From contig NZ_CP066308.1 of assembly GCF_016406105.1 (NCBI RefSeq), forward strand, positions 406,501 through 470,500: 64,000 nt of DNA, in the 5' to 3' direction. Position numbers and translations under genes: made by a program. Origin of the DNA: Brevibacillus composti. Lineage in GTDB: Bacteria > Bacillota > Bacilli > Brevibacillales > Brevibacillaceae. Within the stretch, counting starts at the first letter, position 1. Each line of letters starts with the position of its first letter. Below are positions 16,825-25,855 of the stretch, piece after piece. Under the pieces are notes generated by a model. That model saw only the letters and a list, made by a program, of their open reading frames with translations, had not been told where the DNA came from and searched no databases.

Positions 16825-17655
16825 TTGAAAAAAGTGATAGCGGTAGCGGCGCTGGCTGCGATGGTCACGCTGCTCCCCCTGGAAGGGACGGTCGCTTTTT
16901 TGACCAGCGAGAAGAAACAGACGGTTCCTGTCAGTCTGGGCACGAATGAAGACGTGTTTGTCACCGAAACGGAGTCGATCCAGCTTCTGACGGAGGTGAC
17001 CAAGCAAGTCAAAATCACCAGGAAAAAGGTAGAGGGAGCAGCGGAGGGAGAGGCCGGCGGCGAATCGGAGGAGCGGGATGTCAGCTATCGGGTAGTGGAG
17101 GGAGCCTATACGCTCAGGCTGATCCCGCAGCGGCCGCATCTCGATCTGGAGCCGGAGAACTTTCGGGTGACGGGAGATTTGGCGGGTCTGTTGCAGATCA
17201 GCCCCGCGGACGATGAAGACGAGAAGGCGATTGCCTATCGGCTGGAGCATCGGCGCGATCAGGTCGAGTACCGGGATGGGACAGTGCGGGGAGAGCTTCA
17301 TATTACGGCGTTGGGCGGTTTTTACATGCACGCGGTCCCGGTGACGTTGGTGACCCGGGTCAAGGAAAGTACGAGCGTGGTAGAGATCCGTGTGCCAAGT
17401 GTGCCCGGCGTGCCTCCGGTCGGCCCGCCTCCAGCAGGCCAGCCTCCGGTGGAGACGCCTGTTCCGACACCGCCTCCGCCGCCAGATTCGGCTCCACCGC
17501 AGGTCGATCCGCCGGCGCTCCCACAACCGGAAGGCTCGCCGCCCGCAGGAGGAGAAGGCTCGCCGCCCGCAGGAGGAGGAGAAGGCCCGCCGCCCGCAGG
17601 AGGAGGAGAAGGCTCGCCGCCAGCAGGAGGAGACGCCCCTCCCTCTGGCCCCTAG
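16825..17655 (+). CDS. Secreted protein with Pro/Gly-rich repeat tail
   Basis: This is a 276-residue protein starting at TTG 16825 with GGGGGGAG 6 bases upstream. A signal segment (VIAVAALAAMVTLLPLEG) is followed by TVAFLTSEKKQTVPVSLG, again like a SipW substrate. A beta-rich core of about 150 residues follows. The C-terminus (from about residue 190) is Pro-rich, first PPPAGQPPVETPVPTPPPPP and then SPPAGGGEG-type repeats. Such a tail could span the cell wall or act as a flexible spacer. There is no LPXTG motif. It is the last gene of the first signal-peptidase operon. Confidence 0.65.
   Translation: MKKVIAVAALAAMVTLLPLEGTVAFLTSEKKQTVPVSLGTNEDVFVTETESIQLLTEVTKQVKITRKKVEGAAEGEAGGESEERDVSYRVVEGAYTLRLIPQRPHLDLEPENFRVTGDLAGLLQISPADDEDEKAIAYRLEHRRDQVEYRDGTVRGELHITALGGFYMHAVPVTLVTRVKESTSVVEIRVPSVPGVPPVGPPPAGQPPVETPVPTPPPPPDSAPPQVDPPALPQPEGSPPAGGEGSPPAGGGEGPPPAGGGEGSPPAGGDAPPSGP
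17530..17637 (+). repeat. In-frame tandem repeat encoding SPPAGG(G)EG units
   Basis: Four near-identical 24-27 base units around GGCTCGCCGCCCGCAGGAGG encode the end of the repeat-tail protein. They differ by single GGA codons, a pattern that suggests slippage and length variation between strains. Confidence 0.85.
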
Positions 17656-17674
17656 CGAATTGTGACAAATGTTG

Positions 17675-17704
17675 CCCATCGAGCGCGGCTCGGTGGGTTT
17701 TTTC
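17675..17704 (+). terminator. Intrinsic terminator ending the first matrix operon
   Basis: Stem CCCATCGAGC / GCTCGGTGGG with GCG loop and T tail. No gene lies between here and 17877; the interval also holds a GTCTCACC/GGTGAGAGAC inverted repeat and two GTGACAAAT copies (17661, 17843). Confidence 0.85.
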
Positions 17705-17876
17705 TATGCAAAAAGCAAAAATCAAACGCCGAGTCTCACCTCCCTCCTCCTCCGCGGTGAGAGACCGATTCATCCTGGAGGAGGAGGAAGACTACCGCCA
17801 TGACGGATACTCCGGAAAAAAACCATCAGGTACGATGAAGATGTGACAAATCAGTTGATAGAAGGGGTTGCGCTCC

Positions 17877-18449
17877 ATGGCTGCTGTGCTCAAATGGTTA
17901 AGTCGAATCACCACCGCCATCCTCGTACTGATCCTCCTGTCGTTGCTTGCTTTTGCTCTCTCCGCCAAATGGACCGGAGGATCGCCTACGATCATGGGCA
18001 AAGAGCTGCTCACGGTTCTCTCCGGTTCGATGGAGCCCGGGATTCAGACGGGATCCGTCATCGCGGTGACACCCAAACCCGATCCCCAGTCGCTGCAGGT
18101 CGGTGACGTGATCACCTTCAAGTCCGCAGACAACGCCAGCGTCCTGATTACCCACCGCATTCTCGAAGTCAAGACCATCGATTCAGAGCTTCACTTTATC
18201 ACCAAAGGAGATAACAACGACGCGCCCGACTCCTCTCCCGTTCCCGCTTCGCATGTAGTCGGCGTGTATGCCGACCTGACTGTCCCTTACCTGGGCTTCA
18301 TTCTCAACTTTTTGAAATCCAAAGCAGGGATCGCGCTTTTTCTGATCGTTCCCGGGGTCTACCTCATCCTCTCGCAGATGATCAGCCTCTGGCGGACGAT
18401 CGCGCAAATGGAAAAAGAGAAAGAGGCGTCAAAAGAACCAATCGGGTAA
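17877..18449 (+). CDS. sipW: SipW-type signal peptidase I, copy 2
   Basis: This is a signal peptidase of about 190 residues with two membrane anchors (ITTAILVLILLSLLAFAL, and a C-terminal IALFLIVPGVYLILSQ). The ER-type catalytic residues are Ser in LSGSMEPGI, His in ITHRIL and Asp in TKGDNN. ATG 17877 is preceded by GAAGGGG at 9-base spacing; TTG 17868 is an alternative. It is closer in layout to Bacillus SipW than copy 1. It lies directly upstream of two TasA/CalY-like genes, its probable substrates. Confidence 0.9.
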   Translation: MAAVLKWLSRITTAILVLILLSLLAFALSAKWTGGSPTIMGKELLTVLSGSMEPGIQTGSVIAVTPKPDPQSLQVGDVITFKSADNASVLITHRILEVKTIDSELHFITKGDNNDAPDSSPVPASHVVGVYADLTVPYLGFILNFLKSKAGIALFLIVPGVYLILSQMISLWRTIAQMEKEKEASKEPIG

Positions 18450-18501
18450 AAACCTCAGCTTCCCTACGTTAGGAATCTTCTCGCAAGAAATACAGGAGTA
18501 G

Positions 18502-18529
18502 ACGCAAATGATACACACTGGTTTTGCGT
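18502..18529. promoter_or_regulatory. Inverted repeat upstream of the first CalY/TasA-like gene
   Basis: ACGCAAA and TTTTGCGT form 7-base arms about 50 bases before the start codon. This could be an operator or a 5' leader hairpin. Confidence 0.35.
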
Positions 18530-18578
18530 GAGAGGTTCTAAATAAACCAAGAAATCATTTATTAGGAGGAATTTTTCC

Positions 18579-19100
18579 ATGAAACTGGGACTCAAAGGCA
18601 AATTCGGTATGGCATTGGCTTCCACGGCTCTGGGAGCGGCACTGATTGGCGGCGGCACGTTCGCCCTCTTCTCGGACACGGCGGCCAATGAAGGCAACAC
18701 CTTTACGGCAGGGACGCTCACCATTGAGGATGTAACCGGCGGCGCTGCTTTTGACTACACCGTGTACTTCGACAACCTGGCTCCTGGAGACAGCGAAAAC
18801 GAACAGCTGACCATCAGAAACACGGGTTCCCTGGATGCGTGGGTAGCCATTGACACAGACAACACAACGACGACGGGCGCTCTGTTTGAAGGTGACACCC
18901 CCCTCACATTGACGCTGGATGGCGACACGGTGCTCATCCCTGCGGGCGGGGAAGCTACCTTCGATGTCAGCTACAACTTCCCCCTGGAAGCAGGAAATGA
19001 GTATCAAGAAGCCACCGGAACGGCATCGATTGCTATAAAAGCCGTACAGGCGCGCAACAATACGAACGCTGCCGGCGACGGTCCGACTGCTTGGGATTAA
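18579..19100 (+). CDS. CalY/TasA-family secreted matrix protein 1
   Basis: This is a 173-residue protein. The signal peptide (MALASTALGAALIGGG) is followed by TFALFSDTAANEGNTFTAGTL, the classic TasA/camelysin entry motif. A single beta-sandwich domain continues with LAPGDSENEQLTIRNTGSLDAWV. AGGAGG lies 9 bases upstream. Family members (TasA, CalY) form extracellular fibres in biofilms and need SipW for processing. This one is shorter than TasA (about 260) and close to CalY in size. It is flanked by sipW copy 2 and its own terminator, so it may be highly expressed. Confidence 0.88.
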   Translation: MKLGLKGKFGMALASTALGAALIGGGTFALFSDTAANEGNTFTAGTLTIEDVTGGAAFDYTVYFDNLAPGDSENEQLTIRNTGSLDAWVAIDTDNTTTTGALFEGDTPLTLTLDGDTVLIPAGGEATFDVSYNFPLEAGNEYQEATGTASIAIKAVQARNNTNAAGDGPTAWD

Positions 19101-19111
19101 TCTTATAGCTG

Positions 19112-19142
19112 AAAAGGGTGGTGGAAGTCACCGCCCTTTTTT
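19112..19142 (+). terminator. Intrinsic terminator
   Basis: Stem AAAAGGGTGGTG / CACCGCCCTTTT with T tail between the two CalY/TasA-like genes. Confidence 0.85.
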
Positions 19143-19176
19143 CACTCAATACGAGTAACCGGTAGGAGGGTATTGC

Positions 19177-19875
19177 ATGAATGCGAGGAAAAAAATAGTC
19201 GCCCTGTCCATGGCTGGATTACTGACAGTGGGACTGGCAGTTGGCGGTGTCACCTTCGCGCTGTTTACGGATACGGCGGCCAATGAAGGCAATGAATTTA
19301 CCGCAGGAACCATCAATTTGAACGCAGCCCGCAACCATGGAGACTATCTGCAGGGTCCGATGTTCTACTCGGACTTCCTCGATCCGGATGGGAATCACCC
19401 CTATGACAAGACCGAGCTGCGCCCAAGCGGCGAGGTGATCGGCGGCTGGGCGCCTGGGGACAAAGTGAAGCGGACGATGATTCTCTCCAATACAGGAAGT
19501 CTCGACGCCAAACTGACGGGGGTCAAAGCCACCGTAAGAGAGTCCTACACCCAGACACTTCGCAATGGCAGAGATACCCGGACGGTGACGGGAGAAATTG
19601 CGGGTGCGGCCTACGAAGAGTTTATCGATAAGGCGCATGTGAAAATCTCCAATCCCGACAGCGATACCTTGATTTTTGACGGCGTGCTCAGGGATCTGAT
19701 CGGCGAGGGGTATGCCGGTGTCGTCGAGGAATTGGTGCTCCAGTCCGATCCCTCCGGCCCGCTCAACATTACGTTTGAGGTGACGCTGGACAGATCCGCA
19801 GGCAATGAGCTGCAAGGAAAGAACTTCATCTTCGACTTCGGCTTCTACGCGGAACAGGTGCGGAATAACGACTAA
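19177..19875 (+). CDS. TasA-family secreted matrix protein 2
   Basis: This is a 232-residue protein with a signal peptide followed by TFALFTDTAANEGNEFTAGT. The beta domain has GWAPGDKVKRTMILSNTGSL, matching the position of LKPGDKLTKDFQFENNGSL in TasA. A longer middle section (YEEFIDKAHVKISNPDSDTL) and the C-terminal NITFEVTLDRSAGNELQGK strand are TasA-like. GGTAGGAGGG precedes ATG 19177. It is probably a fibre subunit or co-subunit with the previous gene product. Confidence 0.85.
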   Translation: MNARKKIVALSMAGLLTVGLAVGGVTFALFTDTAANEGNEFTAGTINLNAARNHGDYLQGPMFYSDFLDPDGNHPYDKTELRPSGEVIGGWAPGDKVKRTMILSNTGSLDAKLTGVKATVRESYTQTLRNGRDTRTVTGEIAGAAYEEFIDKAHVKISNPDSDTLIFDGVLRDLIGEGYAGVVEELVLQSDPSGPLNITFEVTLDRSAGNELQGKNFIFDFGFYAEQVRNND

Positions 19876-19888
19876 GCGGGATACGGGC

Positions 19889-20782
19889 GTGTCTCTGGCG
19901 CGATATAAAGTATGGATGCTTCTCTCCCTGCTGATTGTGCTCGTGTTGGGGCTTTTCACGGGAGGAGCTACGCTGGGAGCGTTACGCGACAGTACAGGAG
20001 AGGGGAAAATTATCTTTACGGCGGGAGAGCTGGGGATTGCGGTGGAAAACGAGGAGATTCGCTTTACGGAGGCGACAGGTACGGTAAGCCTCCCGATCGA
20101 CAGGCTGGCTCCCGGGGATCGGGGTACGGAGACATTCCAGCTCCGCAACCACAAAGCCGCCGATCTGAAGTATGAGATCAGGGGCGGTGTCGCAAACGGT
20201 CCGATTCCGTTCACCGGGGTGGATCCGGCCCAGGATCTGCGAGTGTCCTATGCGTACTCTACCGATCAGGGAAAAACCTGGATCAGCATTACTCCCGGGA
20301 CGCGGGATATTTTTCTGGCAGCCAAAGAGATTCACTACTACAAAATCAATTACCAGATTCCGCTTTCCGCGGACAATCGCTATCAGCAGGCAAGCGGAGC
20401 GCTGCAGCTAGTCTTTCATGCGGAGTCCCTTCAGCAGCAGGCAGGATGTTTTCTCCCGCCGTTTGCCAACAACCAATTCGCCCTCCACCAGGGTTCCGCG
20501 GTGCCGATCAAATTCCAGCTCAAGGACGTGAAGCCGCACCCGGAAGGCGATGTCCGCCTGGAGATCACGGGACCTGCGGTGGGAGGCGGAACGGTGAGCT
20601 ATACTTTTTCTCGTGAAAATGGCACACTCGATCGAAACGGGAATCACTATCAGGCCGGCTTTTCCACGCGTGACTATCCGGTCGTGACAGATGGCGTCTA
20701 CAAGGCTGTGGTCTATACAGGGAGTACGGCTGTCTGTGGAAAGGAATTCGCGGTGCGCCAGCAGGGCAACCGGGCGAATTAG
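19889..20782 (+). CDS. Secreted protein: TasA-like domain plus C-terminal PxKF domain
   Basis: This is a protein of about 297 residues starting at GTG 19889 (modest ribosome site), 13 bases after the previous stop. A signal segment (VWMLLSLLIVLVLGLFTGGA) leads into TLGALRDSTGEGKIIFTAGEL, the TasA-type entry motif. A beta domain with LAPGDRGTETFQLRNH follows. The C-terminal 110 residues carry the PxKF pattern (GSAVPIKFQLKDV) between two Cys residues (CFLPPF and TAVCGKEFAV) that may form a disulfide. PxKF domains occur in large surface proteins. The fusion suggests an anchor or cap for TasA-like fibres. Confidence 0.75.
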   Translation: MSLARYKVWMLLSLLIVLVLGLFTGGATLGALRDSTGEGKIIFTAGELGIAVENEEIRFTEATGTVSLPIDRLAPGDRGTETFQLRNHKAADLKYEIRGGVANGPIPFTGVDPAQDLRVSYAYSTDQGKTWISITPGTRDIFLAAKEIHYYKINYQIPLSADNRYQQASGALQLVFHAESLQQQAGCFLPPFANNQFALHQGSAVPIKFQLKDVKPHPEGDVRLEITGPAVGGGTVSYTFSRENGTLDRNGNHYQAGFSTRDYPVVTDGVYKAVVYTGSTAVCGKEFAVRQQGNRAN

Positions 20783-20790
20783 GAAGCAGG

Positions 20791-20849
20791 GCGCAAAAAA
20801 ACACACCTCCGCTCGCCGGCACAAAGCCGGAAGGAGGTGTGTTTTTGCG
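20791..20849. terminator. Bidirectional terminator between matrix island and metY
   Basis: A long stem pairs CGCAAAAAAACACACCTCC with GGAGGTGTGTTTTTGCG, with an inner GCCGG/CCGGC hairpin. T runs on both strands serve the convergent genes. Confidence 0.9.
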
Positions 20850-20891
20850 TGAGGGGAAGGCTCCGCCCAAAGCTCGCGAAGCCTTCCTCTT

Positions 20892-22211
<1,320 letters not shown>

Positions 22212-22230
22212 TCATCCATTTGTATTTAGA

Positions 22231-22266
22231 AAAAACAAAGCCTTTTCCTGAGAGGGAAAAGGCTTC
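22231..22266 (-). terminator. Riboswitch-controlled terminator of metY
   Basis: AAGCCTTTTCC pairs with GGAAAAGGCTT and is followed by a T run on the minus strand, 29 bases before the metY start. Confidence 0.92.
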
Positions 22267-22389
22267 GGGCATACCGCGCGGCTTCATCTCTCAGAATCAC
22301 TGATTCTGCAGGAATTGGCACCATGCGGATCGACCGCAGGTTGCCGGGTTTCATCGGGCCTGTCCCTCCACCACTCTTGATGAAATGTT
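22231..22389 (-). promoter_or_regulatory. SAM (S-box) riboswitch controlling metY
   Basis: The minus strand reads ATCAAGAGTGGTGGAGGGAC, then AGGCCCGATGAAACCCGGCA and GGTGCCAATTCC. These are the conserved core elements of the S-box aptamer. P1 pairs TTCATC with GATGAA (about 22281-22389). The expression platform is the terminator at 22231-22266. Confidence 0.96.
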
Positions 22390-22417
22390 TGAAATTTTCT
22401 AATCTTGCTTATCTGCT

Positions 22418-22446
22418 ATTATAGTGCGGCGAAGACGAGAGGTCAA
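22418..22446 (-). promoter_or_regulatory. SigA-type promoter of metY
   Basis: On the minus strand, TTGACC (-35) and a perfect TATAAT (-10) are separated by 17 bases, just upstream of the S-box leader. Confidence 0.85.
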
Positions 22447-22486
22447 TCAAATATTCCCGACTAATATGGGTGGATTTTCGTGATTT

Positions 22487-22517
22487 AAAAAAGGGAGATC
22501 TTTGTCAGATCTCCCTT
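22487..22517 (-). terminator. Intrinsic terminator downstream of the transposase region
   Basis: GGGAGATCT and AGATCTCCC form a perfect stem with a T run on the minus strand. It could end the transposase transcript or an older host gene. The 22518-22729 stretch has only a minus reading frame (stop near 22529) that I cannot assign. Confidence 0.8.
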
Positions 22518-22664
22518 CTGTCTGTGAGTCAGCAGCGGATATGTACTCCGCTCCATGCCTTCGTCTTTTTTAATCGTTGTGTGTGTACCATCGCAATTTC
22601 CATTAGGATTCTGTGTGAGTCAAGCCATAGTGGGCAGGATTTTTTTGTCTCCAAAATAAGACTT

Positions 22665-24146
22665 CTGGTTTCCTCTTCTTGAAAGCGTTTTATTTTTGTA
22701 TGATTCCTTTCTTCCACTCGATTTTTGCCTCATCCGCGAAGGGCTTTTAAGGCCAGCCCGGTAGGGCTGCTTTGATATGGCCCGTGCAACAGGCGGATCG
22801 TCCCGTTTATATAGCCTTTTGCCTGCTCTTTCACTTCCCGTAGCAAGTCCTTCACTCGGACCATTGGGTTGGGCTGTAACACTTGCTTCTTCGCTATCGC
22901 CTGGCCGCTCAAACGACTTCCCTCTTGTCGTGCCATAATGGCTCGCAACATCGCTTGTACTCCCCGTACACTCCAACTGTAGCCGCCTCGTTTGGTCCTT
23001 TTTGCCATCACCCGCATTTGCGCTTCCGCACTCCCCATTGGACGCATGCCCGTCGTGTCGATACCAGCTTCACCCAGAACCTTTCGATAGTCGATAAGAT
23101 GCCTTCGATGCCGCCGTAAATAGGCCACGTATTTCCGCCATTCGTTCCGGTGCTCTTCCAGAATCTTTTCCTCCGGTACGGACTCTACTGTCGCCAGCAA
23201 GATATCCGCTTCAAAGGCCGCCAACGCCTGCCTTACCGTCTGCCACGTCTCTGGCAACTGACCCAGGAATCGGCGCAATTCTCGCGCCACATGAAAGCGA
23301 TCCAGTGTGTAAATACAGCGGTGAAAGTAGGATTCGCATTCTCCAATCCAATTGGCCCCATCCCCATTGACTACGATCCATGTGTTTTCATCCATGTCGT
23401 AATGACGAACCAGAAAGTCGCCAAACCCTTCCCAGAACTCTCCCTTCGTCGTATGCAGGTAATGGCGTTTCGACCTAAGCCGCACTCGGTCCCCCTCTTG
23501 TTCCCATCCTTCGTGCACAATCGCCATTCGATTTTCCATTCCCCGCTGGCGTTGCCTCTGCAATGAGGTGTAAAGTCCATCCACTTCCACAAACAATACG
23601 CGAACCGACCTTCGGGTCGCTTTCGACACGATGGTTGATGCTTGTTCAACCCGCGTGATTAGTTTGTCCCGAATGGCCTCATGGCTCAGTACCCGATACC
23701 CCAGTAACGCTTCCAAGCGTTTTGCGCTGTCCCGGTACGAGGGGCCTTGGCTAGCAAATTCGATCGCTATCTCTTCCAAAAACGGGCTTAGCTTCTCCCG
23801 CCCGTCAAAGGCCAGCATACGATCCAACAAATACACATGTTGACCCTTCACGCGATCCTGATACAATCGCCGTTTGAATCGAACCGTACCAAAGAGCGTG
23901 TCGATCTGGACTTCTCGTTGGTCCTTCAGCCGAAAGCGTGAATGATCCCGTTGATGCATCAGATACTCGTCCAACGCTTCCAAAATATAAGCCATACCGG
24001 CAGCGAACTGTTCCTGCAACGTTCGAAACAACAACGTTTCAAGCTCTTTCATTGTGGGAAATTCCGTGGTAAACTTGCTCACAGGGTTTCTCCTCCTTGG
24101 TGTGTTTGGTTTTGGCGCTTTACACTTTACCAAGAAGAGAAGCCCT
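22665..24146 (-). mobile_element. ISLre2-family insertion sequence (ends approximate)
   Basis: A single transposase gene fills about 1.5 kb. Possible terminal inverted repeats share CTCTTCTTG (22673-22681 and the complement at 24131-24139) with weaker similarity around them. No clear target duplication was found, so the ends are tentative. Confidence 0.6.
22730..24082 (-). CDS. ISLre2-family transposase (UPF0236 type)
   Basis: This is a 450-residue protein with the ISLre2/UPF0236 pattern: an N-terminal QEQFAAGMAYILEALDEYLM region, LFGTVRFKRRLYQD, and then a DDE-like core. Candidate acidic residues are in VEVDGLYTSLQ and VNGDGANWIGE, followed by LDRFHVARELRRFLG. GTG 24082 is preceded by AAGGAGGAG at good spacing; a TTG at 24133 would extend it but has no ribosome site. 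The length is that of intact family members, with no frameshift, so it may still be active. Confidence 0.88.
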   Translation of the reverse strand: MSKFTTEFPTMKELETLLFRTLQEQFAAGMAYILEALDEYLMHQRDHSRFRLKDQREVQIDTLFGTVRFKRRLYQDRVKGQHVYLLDRMLAFDGREKLSPFLEEIAIEFASQGPSYRDSAKRLEALLGYRVLSHEAIRDKLITRVEQASTIVSKATRRSVRVLFVEVDGLYTSLQRQRQRGMENRMAIVHEGWEQEGDRVRLRSKRHYLHTTKGEFWEGFGDFLVRHYDMDENTWIVVNGDGANWIGECESYFHRCIYTLDRFHVARELRRFLGQLPETWQTVRQALAAFEADILLATVESVPEEKILEEHRNEWRKYVAYLRRHRRHLIDYRKVLGEAGIDTTGMRPMGSAEAQMRVMAKRTKRGGYSWSVRGVQAMLRAIMARQEGSRLSGQAIAKKQVLQPNPMVRVKDLLREVKEQAKGYINGTIRLLHGPYQSSPTGLALKALRG

Positions 24147-24173
24147 TTTCTATACCCTCCAACTGATTTTTCT

Positions 24174-24254
24174 TCAAAAATTTCTTTTCGGTTTGCCCAC
24201 GAACATTTTACTCATACTAGGATTCTTGGTTTGTCCGCATCCACAAGCTGCCAT
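24174..24254 (-). CDS. Possible small Cys-containing peptide (26 aa) next to the insertion sequence
   Basis: ATG 24254 has AAAAGGAGG about 7 bases upstream, and a perfect TATAAT lies about 40 bases further upstream on the minus strand. The 26 codons give MAACGCGQTKNPSMSKMFVG followed by a basic end. The expression signals look real, but no family is recognised. The peptide may be complete or the start of a host gene cut by the insertion sequence. Confidence 0.4.
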   Translation of the reverse strand: MAACGCGQTKNPSMSKMFVGKPKRNF

Positions 24255-24447
24255 CTTTCCAACCTCCTTTTCCTAATTAGATACAAGGCGATTATACATT
24301 ACTGAATAAGTAAAAATAAATTACTTTTCGTAAATAGGTATGTAAAAATAACAAATTGTCATTCCGCCTTTTTTCCGTAACCAATTCGCCCCGAATCCGT
24401 AACTAATTCGTCCTCCCTTGTTCACAACCTGTGGCCCCCGGGAGCCA

Positions 24448-24479
24448 TATAATAAAAGTGATTGTGATCACATTCACAC
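24448..24479 (+). promoter_or_regulatory. Promoter -10 and Rex-like operator of the bd oxidase genes
   Basis: A perfect TATAAT at 24448-24453 is followed at 24462-24479 by TTGTGATCACATTCACAC. This matches 12 of 14 defined positions of the Rex consensus TTGTGAANNNNTTCACAA. Rex represses respiratory genes at high NAD+/NADH, and placement just after the -10 fits repression. No clear -35 is visible. Confidence 0.7.
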
Positions 24480-24523
24480 ATATGCATAGTGAATAAGTTG
24501 TTTTTCGGGAAGGGGAGACAACG

Positions 24524-25837
24524 ATGGAACTGGACAATACCATGCTCGCTCGCATCCTGACGTCTTTGACCCTGGGCTTTCACATCATTTTCGCGGCCTT
24601 GGGCGTCGGGATTCCGATTATCATTTCGATCGCGGAGTGGCTGGGCATCCGGCGCAAAGACCCGATGTATATCCTAATGGCACGCCGCTGGGTGAAAGGC
24701 TTTACGGTCACGGTAGCGGTCGGTGTCGTGACGGGGACGTGCATCGGGATGCAGCTCAGTCTATTGTGGCCAAGCTTTATGAAGGTAGCCGGAGAGGCGA
24801 TCGCGCTGCCCCTGTTTTTAGAGACCTTTGCCTTTTTCTTTGAAGCGATTTTTTTGGGCATCTACCTGTATACCTGGGACCGTTTTAAAAACCCGTACAT
24901 TCACTGGCTGTTCTCAATCCCGGTCGTCATCGGCTCGACCGCGTCCGCTTTTTTTATCATGACCGTGAATGCGTTTATGAACGCGCCCCAAGGCTTTACC
25001 CTGGTGGACGGGACGATCGTCGACGTGCAGCCGCTGGCGGCGATGTTCAACCCCGCCACACCGACCAAAGCGGGCCATATGATCCTCTCTTCGTATGCCA
25101 CGTCCGCCTTTGTGCTGGCAGCGATTGCGGCCTGGAAGTTGCTGAAAGGCCATGCCCATGAGTACCACCGCAAGGCCCTTACTTTCACTGTCGCGCTGGC
25201 GCTCTTGTTCTCCTTTGGCACCGCTTTGTACGGCGATTTCGCCGGAAAGTATCTGGCAAAGTACCAACCGGCCAAACTGGCGGCCGCCGAGTGGCATTTT
25301 GAGACGAAGCCGCAGGCCGAGCTGATTCTGGGCGGGGTGCTGGACCCGGAGACACTGGAGGTGAAAAGCGCTTTGAAGCTGCCTTTTGCGCTCAGCATCC
25401 TGGCGACCGGATCGCCGAACGGCGAGGTAATGGGGCTGGATCAGATTCCGCGCGAGCTGTGGCCGCCGCTTTTCATCCACTATCTCTTTGACGGCATGGT
25501 CCTGATCGGGATGTACATGGTGGCGGTGCCGATTCTCTACTTTGCCGTGCGCCGCTGGAAAAAGGGGCAGGTGCCCCGCGCGCTGCTCCACGCCATCTTC
25601 TGGGGCGCTCCGCTGGCCATGCTGGCGATCGAGCTGGGGTGGATTTTCTCCGAAATTGGCCGGCAGCCGTGGATTCTCGTCGGCTACATGAAGACCCAGC
25701 ATGCGGCCACGACCGCAGACAATGTCGGGGAGATGCTGATTTTGTTCAGCCTCTTGTACGCGTTCCTGGCAATCGTCTGCTCGCTGGTGCTGAAGCGTAT
25801 GTTTAAAAACAAGCCGGTGGAGCTGGAGCTCAAGTAA
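24524..25837 (+). CDS. cydA: Cytochrome bd-type quinol oxidase subunit I (YthA-like)
   Basis: This is a 437-residue multi-pass protein. The N-terminus LARILTSLTLGFHIIFAALG carries the conserved haem-ligand His, then GTCIGMQLSLLWPSFM and FFFEAIFLGIYLYTW (the Glu and haem environment). The C-terminus has GWIFSEIGRQPWILVGYMKT. The Q-loop is short, as in the YthA/CioA-like branch, so ythA is the alternative name. It oxidises quinol and reduces oxygen at the cytoplasmic membrane. GGGGAGA precedes ATG 24524. It pairs with the next gene. Confidence 0.9.
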   Translation: MELDNTMLARILTSLTLGFHIIFAALGVGIPIIISIAEWLGIRRKDPMYILMARRWVKGFTVTVAVGVVTGTCIGMQLSLLWPSFMKVAGEAIALPLFLETFAFFFEAIFLGIYLYTWDRFKNPYIHWLFSIPVVIGSTASAFFIMTVNAFMNAPQGFTLVDGTIVDVQPLAAMFNPATPTKAGHMILSSYATSAFVLAAIAAWKLLKGHAHEYHRKALTFTVALALLFSFGTALYGDFAGKYLAKYQPAKLAAAEWHFETKPQAELILGGVLDPETLEVKSALKLPFALSILATGSPNGEVMGLDQIPRELWPPLFIHYLFDGMVLIGMYMVAVPILYFAVRRWKKGQVPRALLHAIFWGAPLAMLAIELGWIFSEIGRQPWILVGYMKTQHAATTADNVGEMLILFSLLYAFLAIVCSLVLKRMFKNKPVELELK

Positions 25838-25855
25838 CGGAAGGGAGGGAATGAC

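Noticed and set aside
17360..17773. Minus-strand Leu/Arg-rich frame opposite the Pro/Gly repeat
   Set aside because: Repeats give open frames on all strands; there is no ribosome site and no sensible protein.
17706..17846. Small plus-strand frame (46 codons) between the matrix operons
   Set aside because: It starts inside the terminator tail and has no ribosome site.
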